From Pirellulaceae bacterium (GTDB lineage Bacteria > Planctomycetota > Planctomycetia > Pirellulales > Pirellulaceae): a stretch of DNA of 64,000 nucleotides. The DNA lies in NCBI GenBank assembly GCA_018402565.1, contig JAGYIQ010000013.1:1-64000 (forward strand), given 5' to 3'. The notes beneath the pieces are model-generated. The model was given only the letters and a program-made list of their open reading frames with translations, was not told the DNA's origin and ran no database searches. The stretch's first letter is position 1. Every line of letters starts with the position of its first letter. The position numbers and the translations under genes are program-made. This document shows positions 53,948 to 62,983 of the stretch, one piece after another.

Positions 53948-55212
53948 TCGGTCTGAAAAAAAACGGCTGGCTGGTTGGCCTGCTCCTGGGATTGCTTGTG
54001 AGCGGCCTGATCTTCAACTGGACTGCCGAGCAAAAAAAATGGGCGATCGCCTGGGCTGAGGATGTGCGTTTGAGCGCCCCCTCTGCGCAAGCCGCTGAAG
54101 CCTGGCGGCAGCTGCAGGCCCGCTACCCAGACGATCCCACGATTCGGGTGAAGCTAATTGAAGTGCTGTTGGCGGCGGGGGAGGTGACGGCAGCCGAGAC
54201 TCACTGGCAGGCGTTATTGCAAGTGGAGTCGTTGTCGCCCGAGATCCGCCAAACATTGTCGGGTTTGCTGCACGTCGCCGGTCGACACGAGGAGGCCTAT
54301 GAGCAAATGAAACAGGCTTGGGCAGATGCGGAGCGGCGATTGCGTGAGGCCAAAGAGCAGGGAAAGAATGACGTGAGGATGTCAGCCGGCGAACGTGTCG
54401 GCTGGGCCAATCGACTGGCCTATGGTGCCTACCTGGCCGATCAAGATCTCGAGTCTCGCTGGCGTGAGCTGACGGAAGTCCTACGTCAGAACAGCTTGGA
54501 GGATCAGTTTGCCCTCTATCGCTCCCAGGCCCTGCGAATGGTGGGCCGCAGCCAGCAAGCCCTGGCGGTTGTCACGCAAACCCTCCAGCGGTTGGAGCAA
54601 CGACTCGAAAACGAAGAGAAGGACCTGGAACTGGCGGTGGGAATGTGGTTGAGCCAGCCCAGCTGGCCACCGGATACCGAGCCCGTTTTGTTGCGTTTCA
54701 AGCGAAATAATATGTTGGAAATGCGATTGATGCTGCGTGTGTTGTACCGGCAGGCATTGGCCATCGGGCAAGATTTACGCGATGATGCCGTGCGACAACG
54801 CTACGAGTCGCAGGCGTTGGCGTTTCAAGGCGATTTGGAACATTTCTCGTTTGATCTTTCGGTCACCGCCGTGGCTCGTCAATTGGTTTCCATCGCCGCG
54901 TATTTGGACACTCGCGGGTCGCTGGCCACGAAGCTGGGCCAGTGGGCACAGGCCCAGGCGGACCTGGATGCCAGCATTGAGGCTTGCTATCTGGCGCGTG
55001 CGATCTCTGCCGAAACCGGTTTAGTCAACTCGCCGAATGTGGTCGATGCCCGAGTGATCCGCGTCTTGGAGCGGGAACTGGACCAGATGTTGGCGGCCTT
55101 TCATTTCCATCGAGCGTTGTTGGCCGAGGCGCAAGAGCAGACCGAGTCGGCGGAGCGGGACTACGCCGCCATCCGCCGACTGGGTTGGGAGCCCGGCCCT
55201 GACCTGCACTGA
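53944..55212 (+). CDS. Membrane-anchored helical (TPR-like) hypothetical protein
   Basis: The 422-residue protein has one N-terminal membrane helix (8-25) and then is almost entirely helical, with TPR-like pairs such as AWRQLQARYPDDPTIRVKLIEVLLAAGE and ALYRSQALRMVGRSQQALAVVTQTL (in parts). It should face the periplasm or outer compartment. Its ATG overlaps the glnD stop (ATGA), so it is cotranslated with the PII/GlnD pair, but no nitrogen-related feature is visible. Not recognised beyond the repeat type. Confidence 0.7.
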   Translation: MIGLKKNGWLVGLLLGLLVSGLIFNWTAEQKKWAIAWAEDVRLSAPSAQAAEAWRQLQARYPDDPTIRVKLIEVLLAAGEVTAAETHWQALLQVESLSPEIRQTLSGLLHVAGRHEEAYEQMKQAWADAERRLREAKEQGKNDVRMSAGERVGWANRLAYGAYLADQDLESRWRELTEVLRQNSLEDQFALYRSQALRMVGRSQQALAVVTQTLQRLEQRLENEEKDLELAVGMWLSQPSWPPDTEPVLLRFKRNNMLEMRLMLRVLYRQALAIGQDLRDDAVRQRYESQALAFQGDLEHFSFDLSVTAVARQLVSIAAYLDTRGSLATKLGQWAQAQADLDASIEACYLARAISAETGLVNSPNVVDARVIRVLERELDQMLAAFHFHRALLAEAQEQTESAERDYAAIRRLGWEPGPDLH

Positions 55213-55362
55213 GGCGGCGAGTGCACTCACGACACGCTCGCCCGCGCCAGTTGCAGGTGATTTGTCGCACTCGAGGGACCCTGCCGGCCCCGAGGCAGCC
55301 CTGCCCTCCCTGCCCCTCCCAGCAGCACCGCTGACGAACCAGCACTGGGGTGCCGAGGACGG

Positions 55363-56295
55363 TTAGCGGCTATCGCGGCGCGATTGTTGCCGGCGGTTGG
55401 CGGAGGCGACATGGGACTTGATCTTGGTTGTGCCTCCAGCGGCGACGCGAGATTTGGTCGCTTTGGCGTGCAGCTTCTGGTTGGCAGCGATCTGTGCCTT
55501 GGACAGGCCTTGCGAGGTCGGTTGGCGGACGGGCGCTTTGCTGCTGATGGCGGGCATGACCGGTTTCCCAGACGTCCCGCCCAGCCGATTGGTGGACTTG
55601 GCTCGCGTTTTCTTGGTCGCAGCGGCCGCTGCTACGGTTTTCTTCGCGCGAGTCGCCTTGGCTGTTGCCGCCGGTTTGGCTGCTGCCGCAGGCTTGGCTG
55701 CTGCGGTAGGCTTGGCGGTGGTCTTGCCGGCGGTTTTGTCGCCTGCAGCCCGGCTGGTGGCGGAGGCTTTGGCACTGCGAGTCTTTGCAGCGGCGTTTTG
55801 TGGCGTGGTCGCTGCTGATTTCGCTGCTGCCCGTTCACGGGTGGTGGTCTTGCGAGCTTGACGTTGTTCGACGACCAGTGCCTCTTGGGTCTGAGCAACT
55901 TTCTTGCGTGTCACTGCTCGTTCGACGCGGTTGACGACCTTCCGCTTCTGGCGGGGAATGGGCGTCGCCTTGGTGCCGGTCGGGACGGCAGAGGGATCGG
56001 CTTGCACGGCGGCCAGCCGATCGACAAAGGCCTGGTGCACCTCCTGCAGCAGTTGCGACTTCTGCTCGGAGCGAGCATTTTCACTCGTCTGTCGCTGACC
56101 TGCTTTCCGCTGCGAGGCCCGTCGCTGCTTCTTGACGACGTCACTCCACTTGTCCCGCGTTTGCCGACTGCGTTGCACGTAATCCTGTAGCTCGATCAAG
56201 GTCAATTTTTTCAACCTCGCCCCGGCTGCGACGTCGAACATTCCCTTTTCGTCGCGATCCAGCAGTGTCTTTGCCAGTGCTTTGTCCATTGTCAT
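55363..56295 (-). CDS. Lys/Ala-rich histone H1-like basic protein
   Basis: The 310-residue protein has a short folded N-terminal part (1-55, MDKALAKTLLDRDEKGMFDVAAGARLKKL split, with an acidic helix and LIELQDYVQRSRQTRDKW) and a long low-complexity tail of Ala, Lys, Thr, Pro and Arg (AAKPTAAAKPAAAAKPAATAKATRAKK in parts). The tail resembles eukaryotic H1 and bacterial H1-like proteins that bind DNA through disordered basic arms. Start ATG 56295 has GGGA upstream; the ATG at 56289 is an alternative. It may help organise the condensed nucleoid known in planctomycetes; this is inference. Confidence 0.75.
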   Translation of the reverse strand: MTMDKALAKTLLDRDEKGMFDVAAGARLKKLTLIELQDYVQRSRQTRDKWSDVVKKQRRASQRKAGQRQTSENARSEQKSQLLQEVHQAFVDRLAAVQADPSAVPTGTKATPIPRQKRKVVNRVERAVTRKKVAQTQEALVVEQRQARKTTTRERAAAKSAATTPQNAAAKTRSAKASATSRAAGDKTAGKTTAKPTAAAKPAAAAKPAATAKATRAKKTVAAAAATKKTRAKSTNRLGGTSGKPVMPAISSKAPVRQPTSQGLSKAQIAANQKLHAKATKSRVAAGGTTKIKSHVASANRRQQSRRDSR

Positions 56296-56645
56296 ACCAA
56301 TCCCTTTAATCTCTGTAGTGCCTGAAACGGTCCGTCGATAGTCGGGTCCACCACAGACGGCTGGTCCATAGTTCCTAACCGCTGTAGCTTACCTGATTTT
56401 CGTGACAATTACAATTGAAACTTTCCGTGGCCGCCGAGGCGGAGACCAAGCCCTGGTAGAACGAGGGGCAAACAACCGTTTGGCCAGTCGATCGGCCGGG
56501 GCGAAAAATTATGTTTTGCCCCCTTGATCTTTCGCAGTGCATTTAGTTAAATCTTACCTCGGCGTCGCTCGATACAAAGCATCGGGCGGAGTTGCCCACG
56601 AGTATGCTTGAATCAGGTAGGCTCTAATTAGTCTGCTGGATTATT
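56296..56645. other. Intergenic stretch between H1-like gene and tRNA-Asp
   Basis: These 350 bases hold the divergent promoters of the H1-like gene (minus) and tRNA-Asp (plus). TTGAAT (56608) with TAGTCT (56629) at 15-bp spacing may drive the tRNA but is weak. I see no other gene. Confidence 0.4.
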
Positions 56646-56719
56646 GGCGCTGTAGCTCAATTGGTTAGAGCACTGGACTGTCGATCCAGAGGTTGCGGGT
56701 TCGAGCCCCGTCAGCGTCG
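56646..56719 (+). tRNA. tRNA-Asp (anticodon GTC)
   Basis: The 74-nt cloverleaf folds fully: acceptor GGCGCTG with CAGCGTC (one G-U), D arm GCTC/GAGC, anticodon stem CTGGA/TCCAG around loop CTGTCGA with anticodon GTC, T arm GCGGG/CCCGT with TTCGAGC, discriminator G. CCA is not encoded. Confidence 0.97.
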
Positions 56720-57044
56720 CTTGAATTTGCGGTACAAGTAGCTTTTCAACTGTTATCGCCTGTGCCGGCTGGTTTCTCAGGTTTGGTTTTCTGGGTCTGT
56801 TTCTCAGGTTCGTTTTTTGGTTGGCTTGTGTGCTGGTTGGCTTGTGTGCTGGTTGGCTTGTGTGTCGGTCGTTGCAGCGGCTGCTTCAAGTTGACGATTC
56901 CCGGTCAGGACGCATTGGAACGGCCGCGGGTTCTGGTCGTTGGTGCGAACTAGGGTTAGAATTCGGGGCGAGGCACCGACGGGCGTGGGTGCTGCATGAG
57001 TTACGCGGTCAAACGAGTTCCCCAGTCAAACGAGATAGAGAACC
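56720..57044. other. Intergenic stretch with 16-bp direct repeats
   Basis: Between tRNA-Asp and the YebC-family gene, TTGGCTTGTGTGCTGG occurs at 56821 and 56837 with a partial third at 56853. Earlier, TTTCTCAGGTTTGGTTTTC and TTTCTCAGGTTCGTTTTTT form another imperfect pair. No gene is supported; an 86-codon frame here is built from the repeats. Confidence 0.6.
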
Positions 57045-57767
57045 ATGGGTCGAGATTTTGAGAATCGCAAGCACTCGATCATGAAGACAGCATCGCAGAA
57101 GTCCAAGCTGTATTCGAAGTACGGCAAGCAGCTGTACGTCTGTGCCAAAAACGGGGGTGCAGACCCCGTGGCCAACGGCGCTTTGAAGCTGTTGATCGAC
57201 AAAGCGAAAAAAGAGCAAGTGCCTGGACATGTGATCGACAAGGCCTTGGAGAAGGCCTCGGGGACGGGGGGCGAGGATTTTGTCACGGCTCGCTACGAGG
57301 GGTTCGGCCCCAACGGCTGCTCAGTGATGGTGGACTGTCTCACCGACAATTACACGCGGACCATTACGGACGTGAGAAATTGTTTCACCAAGACGGGCTT
57401 CAAGATGGGGGCCCCGGGGGCGGTGTCGCACCTGTTCGATCATTTGGCGATCTTCCAATTTCCAGGCAACGAGAGCGAAACGATCTTGGAGACCCTGATG
57501 GAGGCCGAAGTCGATGTGACCGAGGTCGAAGCGGAGGAGGGGCGGATCACCGTGTTCGCACCGGCGGCGGAGTACTCAAAAACCAAGCAGGCTCTCCTGG
57601 CGGCCTTCCCCGAGATCGTGTTCGAAACGGAGCAGGTGACTTTCCTGCCTCAAGGGCGAGTCGAAGTGTCGCCGGACGATGTGCCAATGTTCGATAAGTT
57701 TATCAATATGTTGAACGACTGCGACGACGTGCAAGAAATCTTTCACAACGCGATTTTGCCCGAATGA
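57045..57767 (+). CDS. YebC/PmpR-family transcriptional regulator or translation factor
   Basis: The 240-residue protein opens MGRDFENRKHSIMKTASQKSK (family pattern MGRxFExRK) and has domains with ARYEGFGPNGCSVMVDCLTDN and the C-terminal VTFLPQGRVEV. YebC-family proteins were described as regulators; some now appear to relieve ribosome stalling at proline runs. The opening matches the YeeN subtype. Length is normal. Its last 4 nt overlap the methyltransferase gene. Confidence 0.9.
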   Translation: MGRDFENRKHSIMKTASQKSKLYSKYGKQLYVCAKNGGADPVANGALKLLIDKAKKEQVPGHVIDKALEKASGTGGEDFVTARYEGFGPNGCSVMVDCLTDNYTRTITDVRNCFTKTGFKMGAPGAVSHLFDHLAIFQFPGNESETILETLMEAEVDVTEVEAEEGRITVFAPAAEYSKTKQALLAAFPEIVFETEQVTFLPQGRVEVSPDDVPMFDKFINMLNDCDDVQEIFHNAILPE

Positions 57768-58672
57768 CGGACCCATCACTGATCGGTGAACCTGTGGAGA
57801 CACGTTTGACTGAACCTGTGAAAACAGGTTTGACTGAACCGGCTGAAGTTGCCGCGGATCCCGAGTACGTGCTGGGAACGGGTACGGACGAATTGGAGCG
57901 GTTGGCGTTCCAGCACCGGTTGTGGTCCGATGTGGCCCATCAGGCCTGGCGGGCCGCCAAGCTGCGGATCGGCCAACGGGTCTTGGACGTCGGGTGCGGG
58001 CCGGGATTTGCCTCCTTTGATTTGGCGCAGTGGGTGACCCGACGAGGGGCGGTCGTCGGCGTTGACGAATCGTCGCGATTTGTCGGGCACTTGAACCATC
58101 AAGCCGCTGCGCGTGACCTGCCGCAATTGTCTGGGCGGGTCGGTGACGTGCAGCAATTGCCCACGCTGTTGGCGGATCAGGCCCCCTTTGACTTGGCTTA
58201 TGCCCGATGGGTCCTGTGCTTTGTCAAAGATCCTGCGGCGGTGGTCGCCGGTATCGCTCAACAACTACGGCCCGGCGGGTATGCGATCGTGCACGATTAT
58301 TTTCATTACGACTCGATGACCGTGGCCCCCAAGTCCGCATTGCACGATCGAGTGGTCGCGGCAACCAAGCGAAGCTGGGAGGATCGAGGTGGAAACACGG
58401 ATGTCGGTGGCGAGTTACCTCGCTTGTTTGCCGCTCATGGTTGCCGTTGCCTGCACTTGGATACGCATGCCCGCGTGGCTCGCGGAGAGGACTCGATGTT
58501 CCACTGGCCGGAGATGTGGTGGGGCACCTACGCGCCCAAACTGGTCGCCATGAATTACTTATCACAAGGCGACTGCGACGAACTCCTGCAACTGATGGCT
58601 GAAATTGGTCGAGATCCGCACCGCTTTGTACATTGCCCGACGGTGTACGAGTTCATCTTTCAAAAGCTCTAG
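57764..58672 (+). CDS. SAM-dependent methyltransferase (class I)
   Basis: The 302-residue protein has motif I RVLDVGCGPGFASFDLA (72-88), motif II acidic VVGVDES and motif IV-like FDLAYARWVLCFVKDP. The target is unknown; the short motif set looks like UbiE-type small-molecule methyltransferases. The N-terminus contains an imperfect repeat, TRLTEPVKTGLTEP, encoded by a 27-bp near-duplication. It overlaps the YebC-family gene (ATGA). Its TAG stop at 58670-58672 touches the 3' end of the opposite-strand tRNA-Ser with no gap. Confidence 0.82.
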   Translation: MTDPSLIGEPVETRLTEPVKTGLTEPAEVAADPEYVLGTGTDELERLAFQHRLWSDVAHQAWRAAKLRIGQRVLDVGCGPGFASFDLAQWVTRRGAVVGVDESSRFVGHLNHQAAARDLPQLSGRVGDVQQLPTLLADQAPFDLAYARWVLCFVKDPAAVVAGIAQQLRPGGYAIVHDYFHYDSMTVAPKSALHDRVVAATKRSWEDRGGNTDVGGELPRLFAAHGCRCLHLDTHARVARGEDSMFHWPEMWWGTYAPKLVAMNYLSQGDCDELLQLMAEIGRDPHRFVHCPTVYEFIFQKL

Positions 58673-58759
58673 CGGAGAGAACAGGATTCGAACCTGCGGT
58701 GAGGAAAACCCCACTCCGGCTTAGCAAGCCGGTGCAATAGACCACTCTGCCATCTCTCC
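58673..58759 (-). tRNA. tRNA-Ser (anticodon GCT)
   Basis: The 87-nt molecule on the minus strand has acceptor GGAGAGA with TCTCTCC, anticodon stem CCGGC/GCCGG around TTGCTAA (anticodon GCT), a long variable arm (GAGTGGGG-TTTT-CCTCAC region, typical of serine), T loop TTCGAAT and discriminator G. CCA is not encoded. It converges on the methyltransferase gene with no spacer. Confidence 0.96.
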
Positions 58760-59063
58760 CAATCATCTCACCCCTCAGGAAGCCCGACGGAGCTACGCTC
58801 GCAGCAGGCCCCCCACCCCAATCGGTCGGCCAGGGACGGTTTCAAGGTCCCGGCGGGCTGCTATTGTTACCGAAGTAACGCGTTTTGGCAATCCCTGGAC
58901 CTCGCCTCGAAATCACAAAAAAAGCGATAGCCCGTGGGGGCCATCGCTCGTTTTTTTGCTCTGGCTACCTGGACTCTCCCGACCCCAGGCCGGATCGGCC
59001 AAGAGTCGGGTTGTAGACAAAGACTGGGTTTAGCCCGAGCAGGTTCGCGCTGGGGCGGCTTTT
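58760..59063. other. Intergenic stretch upstream of tRNA-Ser
   Basis: These 304 bases hold the tRNA-Ser promoter region (minus strand) and the terminator at 58917-58958. GTTACCGAAGTAAC (58867-58880) is a short palindrome of unknown meaning. No gene is seen. Confidence 0.5.
58917..58958 (-). terminator. Intrinsic terminator for the coiled-coil protein gene
   Basis: A hairpin of AGCGAT-AG-CCC and GGG-CC-ATCGCT is flanked by eight A on the left and seven T on the right. Read on the minus strand it follows the 59064 gene by about 105 nt and ends in a T-run; it can also act in the other direction. Confidence 0.85.
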
Positions 59064-59852
59064 CTAGCTCGAGACACGCTCGGAACCACGATCGAAGTAG
59101 GCGTCGATCTGCTCCTCGATGTCCTCGTGGATCACCCCCGTCTCCACTGGGATTTCGCCCAGGTACTTGGGCAAGAGGCTAGCTTCCTGCTCCGCGGCCT
59201 CGATCCGAGCCCGAACCTCGTTCATCATCTTGCGGGCGGCCGACAATTGGCTGGTGTCCAGGTTCAGGTGGTTGGCCTGTTGCTGCACTTCCACGACCCG
59301 CATGCGAGCCTCCAATTCCTCGACGATGACCTCCAGTTCATGTCGTTGGGCTTTCGTCTCGTCCAACTTGGCAATAGCGGCGTCCAGTGCGGCCTGCCGA
59401 GCGTCCAGGACCTGCTGCATGGAGTTCATGCGGTTTTGCGTGGACTTGAGTCGGTCGAACCGCTTTTGCAGGTCGTTGCGGACCTGCTCGTTGGTGAACG
59501 CGCGGCCTTTGGTCACATAGAATTGCTGTTCGCCCTTCAAGTGATCCCGCAGGCTGACGATCTTGACCTCCTCCTCTTTCACCTGAGCCGCCAGGCCTTC
59601 GATTTCCTTCTCCAGGTTCAGGATGGCCACCTTTTCGGAGGCGACCTTGGCAACCATATCGCGAACTTCCGGGCCAATGGCTCGAATCTGCTCGCGAGCG
59701 GCATCCAACTGAGCGTGAACCGGAATCGCCCGCTTGACGCTTTCCTGGACGTTCCTCAGGCCCGATTTTGCATAGGGGACAATCGAAGTCCCAAAGAGCA
59801 GCGCCAGGACCAACGCGACGCTGCCGCCCACCAGTAACGTTTTCTTGAGCAT
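59064..59852 (-). CDS. Membrane-anchored coiled-coil protein
   Basis: The 262-residue protein has one N-terminal membrane helix (about 5-22, LLVGGSVALVLALLFG) and then a nearly continuous coiled coil (about 45-230) with heptads such as LEKEIEGLAAQVKEEEVKI and ELEVIVEELEARMRVVEVQQ. The end is acidic (EDIEEQIDAYFDRG). No enzyme motif. GGAGG 8 nt before ATG 59852 decides the start over the GTG at 59861. It looks like a scaffold or PspA-like helical protein; similar proteins are common in planctomycetes, without known role. Confidence 0.72.
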   Translation of the reverse strand: MLKKTLLVGGSVALVLALLFGTSIVPYAKSGLRNVQESVKRAIPVHAQLDAAREQIRAIGPEVRDMVAKVASEKVAILNLEKEIEGLAAQVKEEEVKIVSLRDHLKGEQQFYVTKGRAFTNEQVRNDLQKRFDRLKSTQNRMNSMQQVLDARQAALDAAIAKLDETKAQRHELEVIVEELEARMRVVEVQQQANHLNLDTSQLSAARKMMNEVRARIEAAEQEASLLPKYLGEIPVETGVIHEDIEEQIDAYFDRGSERVSS

Positions 59853-60038
59853 CGAAAACACCTCCGTAACGAGTCAGCTCATGGATGCCAGAAACTCTCG
59901 TTTGCGACCGCTGGCACTTCGGGGACCGCCCAACCTCGGGCCGATCCATCGTCTCGGGAAGGTATTCGCCCAAAAAATCTGCATCTTGGGGAGAAATCCC
60001 CAAAGTTTTTCCAGCCCAAAACAGCAGGAGCTCCGTCG

Positions 60039-62981
60039 TTAATGCGGTACCTGCTGGCCAATATGGTAGTTGTGGCAGGTCGTGCAGCTGCTGCGTGTCG
60101 CGCCATTTTGGTGGCACGACGCGCACTGGGACTTGGTCAAGGCGTGGAAGTCCGATCGTCGCGTCGCCGCCTGCAGGCTGTCCGGAGTCACTGGTACGAC
60201 GCCAGCGTCGGCCCCAGCCTCAGCCGAGCGGCCCATCCCAGCCGAGCGGCCCGCGCCACGCGAGAAGCCCGCCAAAATCACCGTGCCCTGCCCTGCCCCG
60301 TCGGTCCCCTCGGAACCATCGGTTTCGCGCATTTGATGGCAGGAACGACAATCCGACAGGCTGGGGAGCAGCGTGTGCGGCCGGTGGTTGAACTTGGTCC
60401 AATCCTTGACCAGCGGATCTCGATATCGACTCTTCCAGTGAACCGAGGCGGTGACCAAGTCGCCGTCTCGCGCACCGTGGCAATGCAAGCAGTTGCCCGC
60501 TCGCTCGGGCGCTGCAATCGCACCGACCAAAAAATCGACCACCGGGGGAGGACTGACCACCGTGCGACGTTGCTCAATCGCCAGGTCGATCCATGCCTGT
60601 AGCCACGGGTCGGCGTGTCCCACCAAGTGATACTGGATGGCAAACCGAGCATCATCGCGGACCCAGCCGACTTGTCGCTGCGAATTCTGCCCAACCCCGG
60701 GAGTAGCCGCAACGAGTGGTGGTGACGCGGGCACCTGGGGCGCGATGGGCGTCGCAGCCGCTGGGGTTTCGGCCGGACCAGGAACAGCGGCCGCCTGTCG
60801 GTCGGCCACAGGTGGGGCAGAACGTGAGGGCTCCGAAGATGAGGGCTCCGCAGCAGCCAGAGCCGGGCGACTGGGTCCACCCACCGGTCCGACGCTTCCA
60901 CTTTCCACCGAGGCGTTAGCCGCCTCGGCATTGCCCCGCGGATTCCCTGCGGTCACTGCTGCAGGATTTTCACTGGTCCCCGGTCCGTAATCCGCCAACG
61001 GGTTGCGAGCCAACAGATCCGGTTCGTCGGTGTGCTGGGGACGTACGAAGGCCCGCGGCTTGGCCGATCCAGCCTGTGCCGCAGATCCCGCGGCTCCCGC
61101 GGTTCTAGCCGCTTCCGTAGGTGCGGTTGGGCGGGCAGCTCCAGTCGTTTCCGGAATGGCCGCTACCGCGCCGCCACTCCGCGGTGTCGCTGTGGCGGCT
61201 GCAGCTGGCGAGGGGCGAGGTGGCTCGGCGACCGGACGGGCGGGTTCACCGCTACGGTAGGCGGCCAGCGGATTTTCGACCAACAGCTCTTGCGGACGAT
61301 CCTGAACGACTGCGGTCCTAACCAGCAAACGCGCTAAAATGTCATCGGGGATGACCAACGGTTTGGTGCGCGGGGCGTCGCCTGCCATGCGAGGGCTTTG
61401 GCCACTGGCAACCGTTGGGTCAGCCACTGCCGCAGCCACAAACCGCGAAACCGGCGCAAAGTCCTCGCGTCGTACTTCCTGGGCCAGGTCGGGGAACCAC
61501 TGTCGCGCGGAGTCTTGGAAAAGGGTGGGTGAAAAATTCTGAGTCAGTCGCCCCAGTTGCAGGTCGTCAATCGGGCGATCCAAAACGATCTGCAATCGCT
61601 GACGCACCGCTTCGCGACCTCGCTCGGACAAGTCGGCGAGCAAACGCTTGACCCCCCAAGCGATCTGAGATGCCGCTGCGATTTGTGACTTGTCTTGAGT
61701 GTCCAAATCCAGGAAATCAAAGTCATGACCAAGTACCTGCAGTCCTGCGGCGGCTTGTTCGTCCGCCATGAGCAGAAGTTCGCTCAGCGGCGCCAGACGA
61801 CCGTCGAAGTCGGACGAGAGAATGGGCGGCCACTGCCCCACTTGTTCTTGTGCCGCATCGAAGGCCTCCAGATCGAAGGATGGCAACTGCAAGAGTGCCA
61901 ACCCACCCTGCGAACTGAGGTCGATCTGGCCTTGATGACACGATCCGCAAGCTTGTTCAAAAGGTACCAATTTTTGCACATTGCCCTGCGAGTCATCTTG
62001 ATGGCATTGGCTACATTCGAAGGTCCGGTTGGCCTGCGGAAAGTGCTTGAAGTGATGCGTGCGGTGATCAAAGCGGATGCCCTGTGCAGGAACCGTTGGC
62101 CACTGCTGGAATTCTGGGTGGTCCAATTCAAACCGATGAAAGGTTTGAGCATGGCAAGTCTGACACTGTTGGTCGGTCATCGCTTTCATGTCGATTTGCT
62201 GTCCGTGGTGCTCCTGGTGACAGGTCGCACACGCCAACGGTTGACCGACCGCGGAGACTGGGCTCTTCAACAACTGACGGGAGAGGCTGCTGACAAGCGA
62301 TGTGACGGAGGACTCGTTGCCGCTCGCCGCTCGACTGGGGTGTTGCGCCAAGGTTTGTGGATCGACATTGTGGGCGAAGAGGGCATAATCCGAACAGAGA
62401 TCGCGTTGGTGGCAGTTGAGACAAAGGTCGGTTTGAGAAGCACTGGTCTTGCTCGCTGCCTGACCCGCCAGTCCACCCAGCCATTGACCGAGCGATTGAT
62501 GTGCAGCGGGATGGCAGGCAGCGCAACGATCGGTCCCCTGGTGCGCGAGGTGCTGGGCATGGGGCGAGCTCAGCGGACCTGGCGAGATGACCTCGTAGGT
62601 TTTTCCACTGCCATAGACAATCAGTCCCAACCCCAGGCAGACGCAAAATGCAGCGAAGGACAAGCGGCTTCGCTGGGCCAGCAGGGATCGACGGGGTACA
62701 CAAGGCGGTCGCTGACGACAACATTGCCCGTCAGCGGTTGGTCCCTCCGCGCAGGGTCCACCTCGATGCAACGGGCGACTGCACGCCCAATTGCCCTGAC
62801 GCGAGATCGGGCGACATTCGCTGCGGCAGCCGCATTGCCCCTGAGGCGTGGGGCCGGACCAGCAAGGATCGCCCACCGCGGCATTGCCACAGACCCAAGG
62901 ATAATTGGGACGCTGATAATTGTTTTGTAATTGCGGCACGAGCTTCGAGGAGTCGTCCGGTGTCGAGCGGTGCGGGGCCAT
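60039..62981 (-). CDS. Decahaem c-type cytochrome with N-terminal Cys-rich domain
   Basis: This 980-residue protein has ten CxxCH motifs: CAACH, CLNCH, CATCH, CQTCH, CSQCH and CGSCH in the first half, CLHCH, CRSCH, CASCH and CTTCH at the end. A membrane helix (about 108-124) precedes them, placing the haem domain outside. Before the helix, a Cys-rich part (31-94) carries a duplicated CxxGPTxxGQC motif (C40-C50 and C77-C87) likely to bind iron-sulfur or zinc. A 300-residue Pro/Ala-rich linker (about 530-790) separates the two haem clusters. ATG 62981 lies 2 nt after the b-type gene stop. It is probably part of a membrane electron-transfer complex with its two upstream neighbours. Confidence 0.86.
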   Translation of the reverse strand: MAPHRSTPDDSSKLVPQLQNNYQRPNYPWVCGNAAVGDPCWSGPTPQGQCGCRSECRPISRQGNWACSRPLHRGGPCAEGPTADGQCCRQRPPCVPRRSLLAQRSRLSFAAFCVCLGLGLIVYGSGKTYEVISPGPLSSPHAQHLAHQGTDRCAACHPAAHQSLGQWLGGLAGQAASKTSASQTDLCLNCHQRDLCSDYALFAHNVDPQTLAQHPSRAASGNESSVTSLVSSLSRQLLKSPVSAVGQPLACATCHQEHHGQQIDMKAMTDQQCQTCHAQTFHRFELDHPEFQQWPTVPAQGIRFDHRTHHFKHFPQANRTFECSQCHQDDSQGNVQKLVPFEQACGSCHQGQIDLSSQGGLALLQLPSFDLEAFDAAQEQVGQWPPILSSDFDGRLAPLSELLLMADEQAAAGLQVLGHDFDFLDLDTQDKSQIAAASQIAWGVKRLLADLSERGREAVRQRLQIVLDRPIDDLQLGRLTQNFSPTLFQDSARQWFPDLAQEVRREDFAPVSRFVAAAVADPTVASGQSPRMAGDAPRTKPLVIPDDILARLLVRTAVVQDRPQELLVENPLAAYRSGEPARPVAEPPRPSPAAAATATPRSGGAVAAIPETTGAARPTAPTEAARTAGAAGSAAQAGSAKPRAFVRPQHTDEPDLLARNPLADYGPGTSENPAAVTAGNPRGNAEAANASVESGSVGPVGGPSRPALAAAEPSSSEPSRSAPPVADRQAAAVPGPAETPAAATPIAPQVPASPPLVAATPGVGQNSQRQVGWVRDDARFAIQYHLVGHADPWLQAWIDLAIEQRRTVVSPPPVVDFLVGAIAAPERAGNCLHCHGARDGDLVTASVHWKSRYRDPLVKDWTKFNHRPHTLLPSLSDCRSCHQMRETDGSEGTDGAGQGTVILAGFSRGAGRSAGMGRSAEAGADAGVVPVTPDSLQAATRRSDFHALTKSQCASCHQNGATRSSCTTCHNYHIGQQVPH

Positions 62982-62983
62982 CG

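Noticed and set aside
61695-62930. 411-codon plus-strand open frame
   Set aside because: Antisense to the decahaem cytochrome; contains no recognisable domain.
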